Positions 1-8,943 are shown, counted from the first letter of the stretch. The stretch: DNA of 64,000 bases from CAITZA01 sp937915285 (GCA_036821825.1 DAISIV010000005.1:1-64000); one strand, 5' to 3'. Translations and numbers: made by a program. The notes: a model not told the origin generated them from the letters alone.

Positions 1-1
1 G

Positions 2-1261
2 GCTCTGAATCTGATGCCTGCGGATAGTCTGGACAAATACCTTATAGTGGGTGAGCTATCACTTGACGGAGGGGTGAGGCCGGTCAAGGGGGCGCTATCC
101 TATGCGATTGCCGCCAAGAAGATGAATCTGAAGGGATTGATTGTTCCGTCCCTCAATGGCCCGGAGGCTGCAATTGTAACGGATATAGACGTCATAGGTG
201 TTGGGTCTCTTCTGGACACGGCCGGTTTTTTGAGCGGCAAGATGGAAATTGCTCCTGTCACTGCTTCGGCCCGTGACCAATCGCCGACCCTTGGACGGTA
301 TTCTGTTGATTTTTGTGAGATCAAGGGGCAGGACTATGCGAAGAGGGCGATAGAGGTTTCTGCGGCCGGTGGTCATAATGTGCTTATGATAGGTCCACCG
401 GGATCAGGCAAGACCATGATATCCCAGCGCATACCGACAATCCTGCCGGAGCCGGTGTTCGAGGAGGCTCTGGAAACGACACGAATTTATTCGGCAGCGG
501 GGTTGCTTGGCGGAAATGGTAACATGATGATGCGCCGACCGTTTCGTTCGCCTCATCACACAGTATCGGATGCCGGGCTCATCGGTGGTGGAATGATTCC
601 GAGACCCGGTGAGGTGTCACTAGCTCATAATGGGGTTCTTTTCCTTGATGAGATGCCGGAATTCAGAAAGAATGTTCTGGAGGTCTTGAGACAACCCCTT
701 GAGGACGGCGAAGTTACAATTTCACGAGCACAGATAGCCATCACATTCCCAGCGCGTTTTATGCTGATAGCGGCCATGAATCCATGCCCGTGCGGATACA
801 GGGGAGATCCTAAACATTCCTGCCAATGCTCTCAACAGATCATCCAGAGATACTGGGGCAAGATTTCAGGGCCCCTGCTTGACAGAATCGACATTCACAT
901 TGAAGTTCCTGCCGTGGAATGGAAGGAGTTGACGGAGATCTCTGATGGAGAGACTTCAGCCCAAATTCGTGAAAGAGTCAATTTGGCCAGGGAAATCCAG
1001 CTACAACGCTTTTCCAGATCGTCAATATTCTGCAATTCGCAGATGAAATCCAATCTCATCAGGAAACACTGCGCTCTTGATTCGAAGTCTTTGACTCATT
1101 TGGAGAAGGCTGTTGACAAACTTGGGCTCTCCGCAAGGGCCTATCACCGGGTCCTTAAAATAGCCAGGACCATTGCCGATCTTGACGCGTCCGAAAGCAT
1201 ACTCAACGACCATGTTTCAGAAGCGATCCAGTATCGGACTCTGGACCGCCGGTATGGCTAG
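2..1261 (+). CDS. comM: YifB/ComM family Mg-chelatase-like AAA+ ATPase, 5' end cut by window
   Basis: AAA+ ATPase of the YifB/ComM family. ComM is a hexameric helicase that promotes branch migration during integration of transformed DNA; the role outside naturally competent species is less clear. The frame is open to the window edge, and the first Met at base 14 is internal: family members are about 500 residues and start with a Lon-protease-like domain whose last part is seen here (YLIVGELSLDGGVRPVKG). Counting from that Met, Walker A (GPPGSGKT) is near 127-134, Walker B (VLFLDE) near 208-213, a cysteine-rich stretch with CPCG follows near 262, and the C-terminal Mg-chelatase domain ends at RAYHRVLKIARTIADL and YRTLDRR. 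It converges with the next gene. Family assignment is firm; function in this organism is inferred. Confidence 0.93.
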   Translation, partial: ALNLMPADSLDKYLIVGELSLDGGVRPVKGALSYAIAAKKMNLKGLIVPSLNGPEAAIVTDIDVIGVGSLLDTAGFLSGKMEIAPVTASARDQSPTLGRYSVDFCEIKGQDYAKRAIEVSAAGGHNVLMIGPPGSGKTMISQRIPTILPEPVFEEALETTRIYSAAGLLGGNGNMMMRRPFRSPHHTVSDAGLIGGGMIPRPGEVSLAHNGVLFLDEMPEFRKNVLEVLRQPLEDGEVTISRAQIAITFPARFMLIAAMNPCPCGYRGDPKHSCQCSQQIIQRYWGKISGPLLDRIDIHIEVPAVEWKELTEISDGETSAQIRERVNLAREIQLQRFSRSSIFCNSQMKSNLIRKHCALDSKSLTHLEKAVDKLGLSARAYHRVLKIARTIADLDASESILNDHVSEAIQYRTLDRRYG

Positions 1262-1280
1262 AATGACCGGGACATCCGAA

Positions 1281-1351
1281 TGGTATTTGGGCTGCAGCGT
1301 TGTTAGCTTTTGAAAGGGGTTAACTGCATACAGACAAATCCCCAAATACCA
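1281..1351. repeat. 11-bp inverted repeat between convergent genes
   Basis: TGGTATTTGGG at 1281-1291 is exactly repeated in inverse orientation (CCCAAATACCA) at 1341-1351, with 49 bases between. It lies in the gap between the convergent comM and nucleotidase genes. It could form a long hairpin that ends transcription from one or both sides, but there is no clear T-run. Confidence 0.5.
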
Positions 1352-1367
1352 CTGGTTATGGCTGCTT

Positions 1368-2918
1368 CTAATTTCTGGGCTCCACGTTCAGAGACTCAAT
1401 ATTTTTTTCAGTAATCGTCTTCAGACCTTCAAGGTAATTCACAAGTAAATCCCGTATCAGTATCCCCGTTTCAATCCTGTTGTAGCCTTTATCTCCAAAA
1501 ATGGAATAGCCGTCACCACCAGAGGCCAGGAATTCACCTATGGCTAGCGTGTAGACTCTGGACGAATCGAATGGGGAGCCATTTATGGACGATATTTCTA
1601 TCCCACCTGAAGTAATTTTGTGGTCAATCCCAAAACTCTGGAGTTTACCGCCACTTCCCATTGGCGCCTCAAGGCTTTTTCTGAGAACGGACTCAATATC
1701 AGTGCCTTTAAGAGACATCTTTACGACTTTGTCATCAAAAGGCAGGGCGGCATAAATGTCATTGAGTGTGATTGAGCCTTTCCTGAATCCCGACCTTATG
1801 GCCCCACCATTTATAAGCGCCAGATCAGCGCTAGCGCTTTCCGCCATTAGTTTGGCAATCATGCGAGCCAGCAAATTTGGGGCATCAGACCTAACTTCGC
1901 TCCTGGATGCCTCCAGTGTGACATCGCTTACACAAAGGGTTCGCTCGAACTCCGGACTCATTCGAGTCTTGTATTCTTCAATAAGGCGAGCGATGGCCGG
2001 ATCCTCATCCACATCAGGCCCGAGTCTGATCAAACTACCTGAATAGGAGATAATTTTTCCGTGCATAAAATCAATGTCCAGCCTTCCAAGGAGTTCTGAG
2101 TAGGCCCCTGCCTGGCATATCAGAGTTTCTCCTAGTCTCAGGGGTTTTTCGACTCTTGTGTGGGAGTGGCCACCGATTATGACGTTGATCCTCGGGAAGC
2201 TCAAAGCAAGCTCCTTGTCGACGCTAAACCCCAGATGCGTAAGGGCTATAACAAGAGAATCATCAGAAATGTCGGCAAGAATTTCTTCCGCCGCCCTAAA
2301 AGGACTGCTGAATCGCATGGCGCCAATATTTTTTGGGGTAGAAATCGAAGGTGTGTCAGCAGTGGTCAAACCCATTATTACTATTGGAATCGAATAATTA
2401 TCTTGTTTTAGAGGCTTCACGATAAAGCTGTCAAAAACGGCCCCTCCATTCTCATCCTGGATGTTGGCGCTCAACAGAGGAAACTTGGCTTTGGGTTTCA
2501 TCCCCTTCAAAAGATTCTCTGCTCCGTAGTCGAATTCGTGATTACCCACAACCATGGCAGTCAATTCCATGTTGTTGAGCAGTTCGACTCCCATGGCGCC
2601 CTTAAACACGGTCGAAAAGGCTGTTCCGGTAAGCAGGTCTCCGCCAAGAAGAAAAAGGGTGTGTCGCCCTTCCTTCAGATTAGCTGTTCTGATCTGTCCG
2701 ATCAGCGTTTGGGCCTTGGCAAACCCACCGGTTAACCCCTGACCGCCGTCAATTCGCTCGGCCGCATAATGGGCATGGGGATCGTTCATATAAAGAATCG
2801 TCATCCTGAGAGGTTCAGATCTTTTTTCGGCAGCGGAAGCCACACACACGAAACAATCAGCCCAAAGGACAAGAGATAGAATGGCTGTGAATAGAACCCG
2901 TATGATATTGAAAAACAT
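1368..2918 (-). CDS. Exported 5'-nucleotidase / UshA-like metallophosphoesterase
   Basis: Predicted periplasmic or surface nucleotidase that removes phosphate from nucleotides or related esters. A signal peptide occupies about residues 1-30. The N-terminal calcineurin-like metallophosphoesterase domain shows the metal-binding motifs NDPHAH (45-50), GGD (92-94), GNHEFD (125-130) and GGHSHT (249-254). The C-terminal 5'-nucleotidase substrate domain includes NGGAIRSG and ASGGDGYSIF. At 516 residues the length fits UshA/CD73-type enzymes. The next gene upstream, also exported, is a histidine-phosphatase-like protein, so the two may serve phosphate or nucleotide scavenging. Substrate cannot be told: UDP-sugar hydrolase, 2',3'-cyclic phosphodiesterase and 5'-nucleotidase share these motifs. 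Confidence 0.9.
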   Translation of the reverse strand: MFFNIIRVLFTAILSLVLWADCFVCVASAAEKRSEPLRMTILYMNDPHAHYAAERIDGGQGLTGGFAKAQTLIGQIRTANLKEGRHTLFLLGGDLLTGTAFSTVFKGAMGVELLNNMELTAMVVGNHEFDYGAENLLKGMKPKAKFPLLSANIQDENGGAVFDSFIVKPLKQDNYSIPIVIMGLTTADTPSISTPKNIGAMRFSSPFRAAEEILADISDDSLVIALTHLGFSVDKELALSFPRINVIIGGHSHTRVEKPLRLGETLICQAGAYSELLGRLDIDFMHGKIISYSGSLIRLGPDVDEDPAIARLIEEYKTRMSPEFERTLCVSDVTLEASRSEVRSDAPNLLARMIAKLMAESASADLALINGGAIRSGFRKGSITLNDIYAALPFDDKVVKMSLKGTDIESVLRKSLEAPMGSGGKLQSFGIDHKITSGGIEISSINGSPFDSSRVYTLAIGEFLASGGDGYSIFGDKGYNRIETGILIRDLLVNYLEGLKTITEKNIESLNVEPRN

Positions 2919-3000
2919 CTAGTTCACCCAGCGTATAACGTCCTTGATTATTGACCAACGTGGGGCTTTTCTCTCCGGGGTCTTACCAAGGATCCAGCAG

Positions 3001-3081
3001 TCAAACTGATTGGAAAGCTCCCAAGAGGAGTCCTATGAATATCCATGCGGAAAGTCCCAGGTTGTAAAGACGCCTCATCAT
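3001..3081 (-). CDS. Possible 26-residue single-pass membrane peptide
   Basis: A short reading frame starts one base after the TGA stop of the histidine-phosphatase gene, with two tandem ATG codons. It reads Met-Met-Arg-Arg, then a hydrophobic run (LGLSAWIFIGLLLGAF) ending in QSV. A positive N-terminus followed by one 16-18 residue hydrophobic helix is typical of tiny membrane proteins, and the spacing would allow translational coupling. No Shine-Dalgarno other than GAAGAG in the preceding codons is visible. Coding status is uncertain because so short an ORF can occur by chance. Confidence 0.3.
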   Translation of the reverse strand: MMRRLYNLGLSAWIFIGLLLGAFQSV

Positions 3082-3082
3082 T

Positions 3083-4324
3083 TCATAGCTCTTCGAGAAA
3101 TTCCTTCTTGACCACAGCGCCACCATCGTTCCCAAGGTTTATATAGTAGTTTTCTATCCCCGAACCGCCCTTGAAACTACTGGCCGTTCCGCTGTAGGAT
3201 AACCCTGCCGGCGCATGAAAACGCTGCTTCCCAAAAGCTACATAACAGTTGGTCGATCCGTTCACACTCCCGTTCACCCTGGAGATGTGACATTCGATCG
3301 GCATATTTAAGTCAGGTTTGATTATTGTTTCATTGACATCAGCCTCAAAATCCGCTCTGAGGAATTCCTTGTTCCAGAAGAAACAAACCGTGGCATAGGT
3401 TTTCTGAACACCGTTGATTTCCGAACGATATTCATAACGGAGAGATCCCTCGCCTCTTTCAGGGTCAGTCTGAACTATCGCATGCGGGGCTTGCTTGAGT
3501 TTACCCAATGAAGTCGCATGATAACCGAAAGTAAAGCCGCCCAGGCGTAACATCGGAATGGTATTGTCATCAAACTGCGAGAAATCTCCGGGTATCTCGA
3601 CTGATATGCTGCATTTCCAGTTGGCCGGTGGTGAGGCGCCCGGGTTTTGCCCATCAACCTGAGCCTCGGAATATATCTGGCGGAAGCGAGCATAACCGGA
3701 TTTAGTTTCTCCAGAGGCTGACTGGAAGGAATCTCCAAACAGAAGGCGCTGGGGAACATCCCTAAAAGATATGAGTTTCCCATCAGTCTGTGAAAAATCA
3801 AGAACCCACACACGATCATAGGTCTCATGAGGCCAGACGGACTGTCTGATTTCTGGAACGCCTAAGGATTTGGCCAATGGCACTATGTCAAGGTGCTGAG
3901 CGCAAACCAGAACCGATTTTGAGTCCCACTCAGTGGAGGATTTCAACCATTCGACCAGTTTGCTGATTTCTCCATAGGCAAAATCATTGATGACCTTCTG
4001 TCCGAGCGCCTTTGCAAGAGGCTCCACCGTCTCCTCGCAGCGAACCGACTTTTTGCTGCCATTCGGCTTCTGAGCGATAATAGCGGCTATTACCCCCTTT
4101 TCAAGGACACGAGGGTCAGACTGGAAGAACTGGCTTAGCGCTTGGGCCCTGACCTTCCCGCGAGGGTTGAGATTGATTTTCTGTCTATCCTCAAACTTCT
4201 CTGCATGCCTAATCAACATGATCTGCGCCGGCATTGACTGGGCCGGAAAGCAATAGGCCGTCACAATTAGGGCGCTCGCACCCGCAATGAGAACCATTCG
4301 CCTGAATAGCCTGCTAATCTGCAT
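3083..4324 (-). CDS. Exported histidine-phosphatase-superfamily protein with unknown C-terminal domain
   Basis: The N-terminus is a signal peptide or anchor (about residues 1-31, ending in FPAQSMPA). It is followed directly by the phosphoglycerate-mutase-like signature LIRHAEK (RHAE at 39-42), in which the histidine is phosphorylated during catalysis. The histidine phosphatase domain spans about 33-200; CAQH near 141-144 may supply the second histidine. Residues about 210-413 form a separate beta-rich region that I do not recognise; it contains WKCSISVEIPGDFSQFDDN and several glycine-rich strands. The gene lies 164 bp upstream of the nucleotidase on the same strand. A periplasmic phosphatase is the best guess; the substrate is unknown. 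Confidence 0.7.
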   Translation of the reverse strand: MQISRLFRRMVLIAGASALIVTAYCFPAQSMPAQIMLIRHAEKFEDRQKINLNPRGKVRAQALSQFFQSDPRVLEKGVIAAIIAQKPNGSKKSVRCEETVEPLAKALGQKVINDFAYGEISKLVEWLKSSTEWDSKSVLVCAQHLDIVPLAKSLGVPEIRQSVWPHETYDRVWVLDFSQTDGKLISFRDVPQRLLFGDSFQSASGETKSGYARFRQIYSEAQVDGQNPGASPPANWKCSISVEIPGDFSQFDDNTIPMLRLGGFTFGYHATSLGKLKQAPHAIVQTDPERGEGSLRYEYRSEINGVQKTYATVCFFWNKEFLRADFEADVNETIIKPDLNMPIECHISRVNGSVNGSTNCYVAFGKQRFHAPAGLSYSGTASSFKGGSGIENYYINLGNDGGAVVKKEFLEEL

Positions 4325-4616
4325 ATTATTACCCCATAAAGTTCTGATTCGCTTCTATAAAGCATCCATCGGGACCTAGAGGATCATGCCTCTCGGAATG
4401 AATTCCAGCCGCCAAATCCTGTAGTTGATTTTAACCTTAATGCCGGTTTGGGTAAAGGCCAGGGATGATGATATGCACCTCGAGGCGAGCCGTATGGACT
4501 AAGCGCCACCAGGTCAAAGAAATGCCATTTTAGACGAAGTTGAGTTCCTCTCAGCCAAAAAGACGATAAGCTTGAACGAAGGCAAAAGATGTGTCTAATT
4601 CCGGGGTAGATAAGAT

Positions 4617-4694
4617 TGGTCGGGGTGGCCAGATTCGAACTGGCGACCTCGTGCTCCCAAGGCACGCGCGCTAACCAGGCTGCGCTACACCCCG
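4617..4694 (-). tRNA. tRNA-Pro (anticodon UGG)
   Basis: On the minus strand the acceptor arms CGGGGTG and CACCCCG pair perfectly. The anticodon arm is GTGC-CTTGGGA-GCAC, giving anticodon TGG for proline. The T arm has the usual GTTCGAATC loop, the discriminator is A, and CCA is encoded (4617-4619). It lies downstream of rdgB on the same strand. The 290-bp stretch between it and the histidine-phosphatase gene shows nothing else I recognise. Confidence 0.97.
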
Positions 4695-4828
4695 CCGGAT
4701 GAGACTTGACTGAATTTGTAATAATAACAACCGGAGCTTCGCCTGACAACCATTATTTTAAGGACAAGCCATTTTTTTGACTGTCCTGTTGATATTTCCT
4801 GTTGGTGGTTCAGGGAAATGAACAAGGA

Positions 4829-5449
4829 TCAGTCCCTGGATGTCGCCTCAAGGGCCTTCAGTTCCCTTATCAGCATTTGCATGGCCTTGGCCCTGTGGCT
4901 TACCAAGTTTTTGGTCTGTTTATCCATTTGCGCGAAAGTCAGTCCTGAGGGTTCATAAAGAAATATTGGATCATATCCAAAACCGTTTTCTCCAATTGGC
5001 GCAGTGGTTATCAATCCATCACATTCGGCCTTGAGAACTATCTCTTCATCCTGTTCAATCACAAGCGCCAGCACACAGACAAACCTTGCTGTTCGTCTAT
5101 CTGGAGGGATTTCTCTCATTTCTTCGAGTATTTTCTGATATCTCAGGCTATCCGGCACATCTTCGCCGGCATATCTGGCAGACAACACACCGGGTCTTCC
5201 ATCAAGAGCATCGACGCAAAGTCCCGAATCGTCCGCGAGGGTTGGGATACCGGTGAATCCAAATATTTCCCGGGCTTTTTTCAGAGCGTTATCTTCGAAG
5301 GTGGCGCCGTCTTCAATTACTTCCGGAGCCTTCTCAAAATCTGCAAGGGTCATAAAGTCGATCGTCAAACCGTCAAGCATATCTTTCAGTTCTCGGACCT
5401 TTCCCTTATTCCGAGTGGCCACGAGTATTTTTTTCGGAAAATTTACCAT
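4829..5449 (-). CDS. rdgB: XTP/dITP diphosphatase (RdgB/HAM1 family)
   Basis: Cytosolic house-cleaning enzyme that hydrolyses non-canonical purine nucleoside triphosphates (dITP, XTP) to monophosphate and pyrophosphate, keeping them out of DNA and RNA. Family hallmarks are the N-terminal KILVATRNKGKVRELK (substrate-binding T/N/K), the ADDSGLCVDALDGRPGVLSARYAG block in mid-protein, and FGYDPIF plus SHRAKAM near the C-terminus. The 206-residue length is normal. It sits 81 bp downstream of meaB on the same strand, with tRNA-Pro downstream. The ATG start matches the family N-terminus. Confidence 0.95.
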   Translation of the reverse strand: MVNFPKKILVATRNKGKVRELKDMLDGLTIDFMTLADFEKAPEVIEDGATFEDNALKKAREIFGFTGIPTLADDSGLCVDALDGRPGVLSARYAGEDVPDSLRYQKILEEMREIPPDRRTARFVCVLALVIEQDEEIVLKAECDGLITTAPIGENGFGYDPIFLYEPSGLTFAQMDKQTKNLVSHRAKAMQMLIRELKALEATSRD

Positions 5450-5530
5450 TTATGGATCCTTTAGAAGAACTGAACACAAACAATCTAACATTGACCAGCG
5501 GTTGATTCACGGGCCGGCGTTCAGGGCGCC

Positions 5531-6523
5531 TTAACGTCCAAAAGCCTTTCTGGTTAGCGAGATTCCTGTTTCATAAGGATTTGTCCTGCCTTCAACAACC
5601 TCGTTGACCGCAAGCTCCAGGCTTTCGAGACCACCGATCCTCATGAGAGCTTCTTCAACTACTTTATCCCTAAAAAGATCAAAGACCTGATTCCTAATCC
5701 TTGATCTCTGACGTTTGAGCATACCTTCCTGGCCCTTGTCCCTCAGAAAACTTCGGTGACTAAGTATGGCGTTAAAAACGTCATCCACGCCTGCGTCCTG
5801 TGTGGCGACTGACTGTATGACCGGCGGGCTCCAGCCGGAAGCGTTATATCTGTCACCTGAAATATTTAGCATGGACTTGAGTTCGCGGACAGTCTTCGAC
5901 GCCCCTTCCCTGTCGGCCTTGTTTACCACAAAAATGTCCCCAATCTCCATCAAGCCGGCCTTTATCGCCTGTATGTCGTCTCCCATCCCTGGAATTGTCA
6001 CAAGCACGGTTGTATGAGCGCTATGGACAATGTCCACCTCATCCTGGCCTACTCCAACAGTCTCAACTATGATGGTGTCTTTTCCCATGGCGTCAAGGAC
6101 GATGATGGCGTCGGCTGTGGACCTGGTCAGACCACCGAATTTGCCTCGTGTTGCTAGAGACCGTATGAAAACACCTTCATCCATAAAATGCTTTTGCATC
6201 CTGATTCTGTCACCGAGGATGGCGCCACCGGAGAAGGGACTGGTAGGATCAATTGCCAGCACACCGACCTTCTCACCCAGCAACCTCAGCCTGGCGACTA
6301 TTCTGTCCACAAGAGTCGACTTGCCAACGCCGGGTGAGCCGGTGAATCCTATTATGTGCGCATTTCTGGTGTGTTCATATAGAATTGAAAGATCCTTGAT
6401 CACCTCAGGATCGCCATCATCTATTCGTCGTATCAGCTTGGCGGCTGCGCGTACATCGCCCTCCAGTACCTTTTCAATAGTCAAGGGATTCCTCTCATGT
6501 CGGTCCGGTATACGGGGAAACAA
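5531..6523 (-). CDS. meaB: MeaB/ArgK family G-protein chaperone of B12-dependent acyl-CoA mutase
   Basis: SIMIBI-class GTPase that protects and reloads methylmalonyl-CoA mutase or related adenosylcobalamin mutases. Seen: P-loop GSPGVGKST (62-70), AIDPTSPFSGGAILGDRIRM (switch/base region), VETVGVGQDEVD (Walker B region) and NKAD for guanine recognition. Length (330) is standard. No mutase gene is present in the window, so its partner must be elsewhere; in anaerobic Desulfobacterota the methylmalonyl-CoA route of propionate metabolism is a likely setting (inference). The older name LAO/AO transport ATPase is a historical misassignment. Confidence 0.94.
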   Translation of the reverse strand: MFPRIPDRHERNPLTIEKVLEGDVRAAAKLIRRIDDGDPEVIKDLSILYEHTRNAHIIGFTGSPGVGKSTLVDRIVARLRLLGEKVGVLAIDPTSPFSGGAILGDRIRMQKHFMDEGVFIRSLATRGKFGGLTRSTADAIIVLDAMGKDTIIVETVGVGQDEVDIVHSAHTTVLVTIPGMGDDIQAIKAGLMEIGDIFVVNKADREGASKTVRELKSMLNISGDRYNASGWSPPVIQSVATQDAGVDDVFNAILSHRSFLRDKGQEGMLKRQRSRIRNQVFDLFRDKVVEEALMRIGGLESLELAVNEVVEGRTNPYETGISLTRKAFGR

Positions 6524-6713
6524 ACGGATGGAAGTTCTTCACCCAGTAAGAGCGTGCTCCTGAACCTCATTGGTAGGAAGGAAGTCCGGAATTGTCAACT
6601 AGAATCGCCTTAAGTCAAAATCAATCCACAAGATTTTCGCAATTGCATCAAACGATTGGAAATAGTTGGAAGAATGTTGTAGACTTGCGGCTTTAGCGAG
6701 AGGATTCTTGTAA

Positions 6714-7715
6714 ATGTCTCAAAAATATGAACAATTCCTTGGGTCTGATCCGGGACTCTCCGTGGACCTAACAGATTCCGGGGCTTCCCCGCATACGCTC
6801 AAGACTACGGATGGGTTCGAGTTCGTGGTGAGCGCTGATGACTTTAACCATTTCTACAGGCCAGTCGGTGACAGAACCCCTTCGAGATGGATGAATCTTG
6901 TCACGGATTCAGAAACCGGACTGATAGACACTAGAATCATTGGCCCCATAGTTGATCTTATTCATCAGTTCGAAAAGGCGTTCAACGACTTCACCAAGGC
7001 CAGGGCATTTTTGAGATGGTCAGCCAAAAAGATTCAGGAAGATGAAAAGGATTTCCCAGTAAAGGCGCGCAAGAGAATTGACGATTTGGCCAAGTCACCT
7101 CACCTGGTGTCGGACGAGGATATAGGTCGTCTGCTCAGGCTTGATCAAAAGCAAAAAGAGTTATTGATGAGTGACACCTGCGCTGAAATATTGTGGCCGG
7201 TGGGCAAGCAATCGGATGAACCTGTGGCAGAGCCTGCTGTTTCCAGTGAGAAAAAGCCTGAAAAAAAAGTAGGCAAAGGCTCGGGAAAGACCGTAAAAAC
7301 AATCTCTCAACGGATGAAGAACGTTGAAATGGAAATCAGTGGAAATACTCTGATCATTCGTGTGGACCTTTCACAGGACTTTGGGCCATCCAAATCGGGC
7401 CGCAACAACATAGTGGCAACAACTGAGGGTAACAAGACCATTTCCGGAAGAGAAGAACGCATTGGAATGACGGTTTACAGGGAAATCGATCCAAAGCTTG
7501 TAAAAAAGGGCGCAAAAGATTCATTCAAGAACTTGCGCATGGAGGTCGAAAAAGATAATTTGATACTGTTTATAGACCTTCAGGCTGAGATTGGCCCTTC
7601 AAAATCCGGCAAAAACCTGATCATAGCCTCTACAGGGGGAAATCAGCTAGTCCTTGGTCGGCCTGAAAAAATCGGTTTGAATGTTTATAGAGCCATTAAA
7701 GGCGATGGGTCGTAA
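6714..7715 (+). CDS. Hypothetical protein with a tandemly duplicated 56-residue C-terminal module
   Basis: No function recognised. Residues 1-165 form a mostly helical, charged region. Residues about 170-200 are a low-complexity Lys/Glu/Ser linker. Two copies of one module follow, at about 203-258 and 273-328. Each has the pattern [TN]LI[IL]x[VI]DL then GPSKSG[RK]N, a [VI][VI]A[ST]T block, a glycine-asparagine, a G[RN]xExIG block and VYR near the end. The copies share clear identity, so they arose by duplication. GPSKSG is reminiscent of a phosphate-binding loop but lacks the GKS/T ending, so no nucleotide binding is claimed. A 136-bp gap separates it from the ferritin-like gene. Cytosolic: no signal or membrane segments. 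Confidence 0.75.
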   Translation: MSQKYEQFLGSDPGLSVDLTDSGASPHTLKTTDGFEFVVSADDFNHFYRPVGDRTPSRWMNLVTDSETGLIDTRIIGPIVDLIHQFEKAFNDFTKARAFLRWSAKKIQEDEKDFPVKARKRIDDLAKSPHLVSDEDIGRLLRLDQKQKELLMSDTCAEILWPVGKQSDEPVAEPAVSSEKKPEKKVGKGSGKTVKTISQRMKNVEMEISGNTLIIRVDLSQDFGPSKSGRNNIVATTEGNKTISGREERIGMTVYREIDPKLVKKGAKDSFKNLRMEVEKDNLILFIDLQAEIGPSKSGKNLIIASTGGNQLVLGRPEKIGLNVYRAIKGDGS

Positions 7716-7851
7716 CCAAATCTTGCTGAAGAGTGATAATCGAGGGCCCCGATGAACGCCTGATATTGCTTTTGGATGGTTTGAGTTTTACTTATTTATA
7801 TATGTAGGTTGGATCTGAGTTTTGGTTCACAATAGCTAGGAGGCTTTAAAC

Positions 7852-8364
7852 ATGTTTGTATTTGGAACAGCAGATGATGTTTTTGCCATGGCGGTAAGAA
7901 TTGAAGAAAACGGTAAGACTTTTTATACCGGGGCTGCAGAAATGGCAAAAGAACCAGCGACAAAAAACCTGTTCAGTGATCTTGCGGCCATGGAAGCAGG
8001 GCATATAGACGCATTCAGGTCCTTGCGCGCCGCTCTACCCGATTCAGACCTTTCCAACATCGTATGGGATCCCGAAGGTCTTGCTGAAAGTTATTTACAG
8101 GCCACCGCTGACACCCATGTATTCACAGTCGAAGCAGCAGATTCCAGGTTAAAAAAGATCAAGAACCCCATGGAAGTTCTGGACATGGCGATACAGTTCG
8201 AGAAAGATTCAGTCGCATTTTTCATAGGTATGAAAGAATTACTCCCTGATCCGTCAGGCAAGGGTGAAGTGGACAAATTGATAAAGGCCGAAATGGAGCA
8301 CATCAAAATGCTATCGGTGGCAGCCAGGAATTTCTCAGAAACAGGAGTAGCCGGGATAGCCTAG
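7852..8364 (+). CDS. Ferritin-like / rubrerythrin-family di-iron protein
   Basis: Four-helix bundle protein with two ExxH-containing iron-binding halves. The first half has RIEENGKTFY followed by MEAGHIDAF; the second has QFEKDSVAFF followed by EMEHIKML. These match the paired E...ExxH ligands of rubrerythrin/ferritin-like proteins. There is no C-terminal rubredoxin domain (no CxxC), so it is a short 170-residue rubrerythrin-like protein. In anaerobes such proteins act in peroxide detoxification or iron handling; the electron donor is not identifiable here. A strong AGGAGG ribosome site lies 8 bases before the ATG, and a good hairpin terminator follows, so it is probably well expressed as a single gene. 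Confidence 0.85.
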   Translation: MFVFGTADDVFAMAVRIEENGKTFYTGAAEMAKEPATKNLFSDLAAMEAGHIDAFRSLRAALPDSDLSNIVWDPEGLAESYLQATADTHVFTVEAADSRLKKIKNPMEVLDMAIQFEKDSVAFFIGMKELLPDPSGKGEVDKLIKAEMEHIKMLSVAARNFSETGVAGIA

Positions 8365-8384
8365 CGTATGGTAACAGACCCCAA

Positions 8385-8422
8385 AAAAAGGCCTGCGACT
8401 TTTACGAAGTCACAGGCCTTTT
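8385..8422. terminator. Hairpin terminator between convergent genes
   Basis: AAAGGCCTG, an unpaired C, then GACTT pairs with AAGTC, an unpaired A, then CAGGCCTTT, around a five-base loop. A-rich and T-rich flanks on opposite sides fit bidirectional use between the ferritin-like gene and the convergent small gene. Confidence 0.85.
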
Positions 8423-8455
8423 CAGTTTTGCTCTAAAATCTGGAGTCCTGGTTTA

Positions 8456-8674
8456 TTACTTGTCCCTTGACCTGAGCGATGCGCTAATCCTGGATCCCTT
8501 TCTAGGTCCCTCAAGAAATTCAACAGTGGCCAAACATTTCCCGTCACTCTCCCCTATGCATGATAACACCATGCATTTTACAGGAACTCCCTCATCCATC
8601 ATCGTTATGACATCTCCGCGAGCCATCAACTGAGCCCCTGAGAGCATCACCTGCTTTTCCTTAGGTTTTCTCAT
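8456..8674 (-). CDS. Small conserved-looking hypothetical protein (72 aa)
   Basis: Not recognised. It is soluble and basic, opening MRKPKEKQV, followed by a compact beta-like region: an alternating hydrophobic stretch (GDVITMMDEGVPVKCMVLSC) and a turn-rich segment (EFLEGPRKGSRISASL). This resembles a small single beta-barrel fold such as a PilZ- or Tudor-like domain, but no diagnostic residues can be named. It is followed on the same strand by a small lipoprotein gene running toward it from upstream (33-bp gap), so the two may be cotranscribed. Being close to a strong terminator and having a normal composition support that it is real. Confidence 0.55.
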   Translation of the reverse strand: MRKPKEKQVMLSGAQLMARGDVITMMDEGVPVKCMVLSCIGESDGKCLATVEFLEGPRKGSRISASLRSRDK

Positions 8675-8706
8675 AATATTACCGAATATTCCAATGGGCT
8701 GCCAAA

Positions 8707-8943
8707 TTACAATCTGTCTAGCTGATCTGTTTCCATCACCCCTGGATGGCTAATCTTGACCCTGTCTGATCCGATAGCGACCGATGGCATCACCGAAGGT
8801 AGATCGCCTGGACGTTTCACCGTTTTAGAATTAACAGCATTTTTTGGGGCCGAATTGTCTTCTTTGGCGATGTTGCGACTTGCAATAGTCGAGCAACCAC
8901 CTAACACAACAACCAGAACGAAAAAACAGACCAGGAGCTTCAT
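8707..8943 (-). CDS. Small lipoprotein
   Basis: Signal peptide of about 16 residues (MKLLVCFFVLVVVLGG) followed by the lipidated cysteine, giving lipobox VLGGC at 13-17. The mature part of about 60 residues is hydrophilic, ends LDRL and has no recognised domain. It should be anchored to the inner leaflet of the outer membrane, or to the inner membrane; Ser at +2 suggests outer membrane by the usual sorting rule. It is followed 33 bp later by the 72-residue hypothetical gene on the same strand. Confidence 0.7.
   Translation of the reverse strand: MKLLVCFFVLVVVLGGCSTIASRNIAKEDNSAPKNAVNSKTVKRPGDLPSVMPSVAIGSDRVKISHPGVMETDQLDRL

Noticed and set aside
4384..4749. 121-codon minus-strand frame across the tRNA-Pro gene
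   Set aside because: It reads through a clear tRNA on the same strand and has no ribosome site or protein-like composition.
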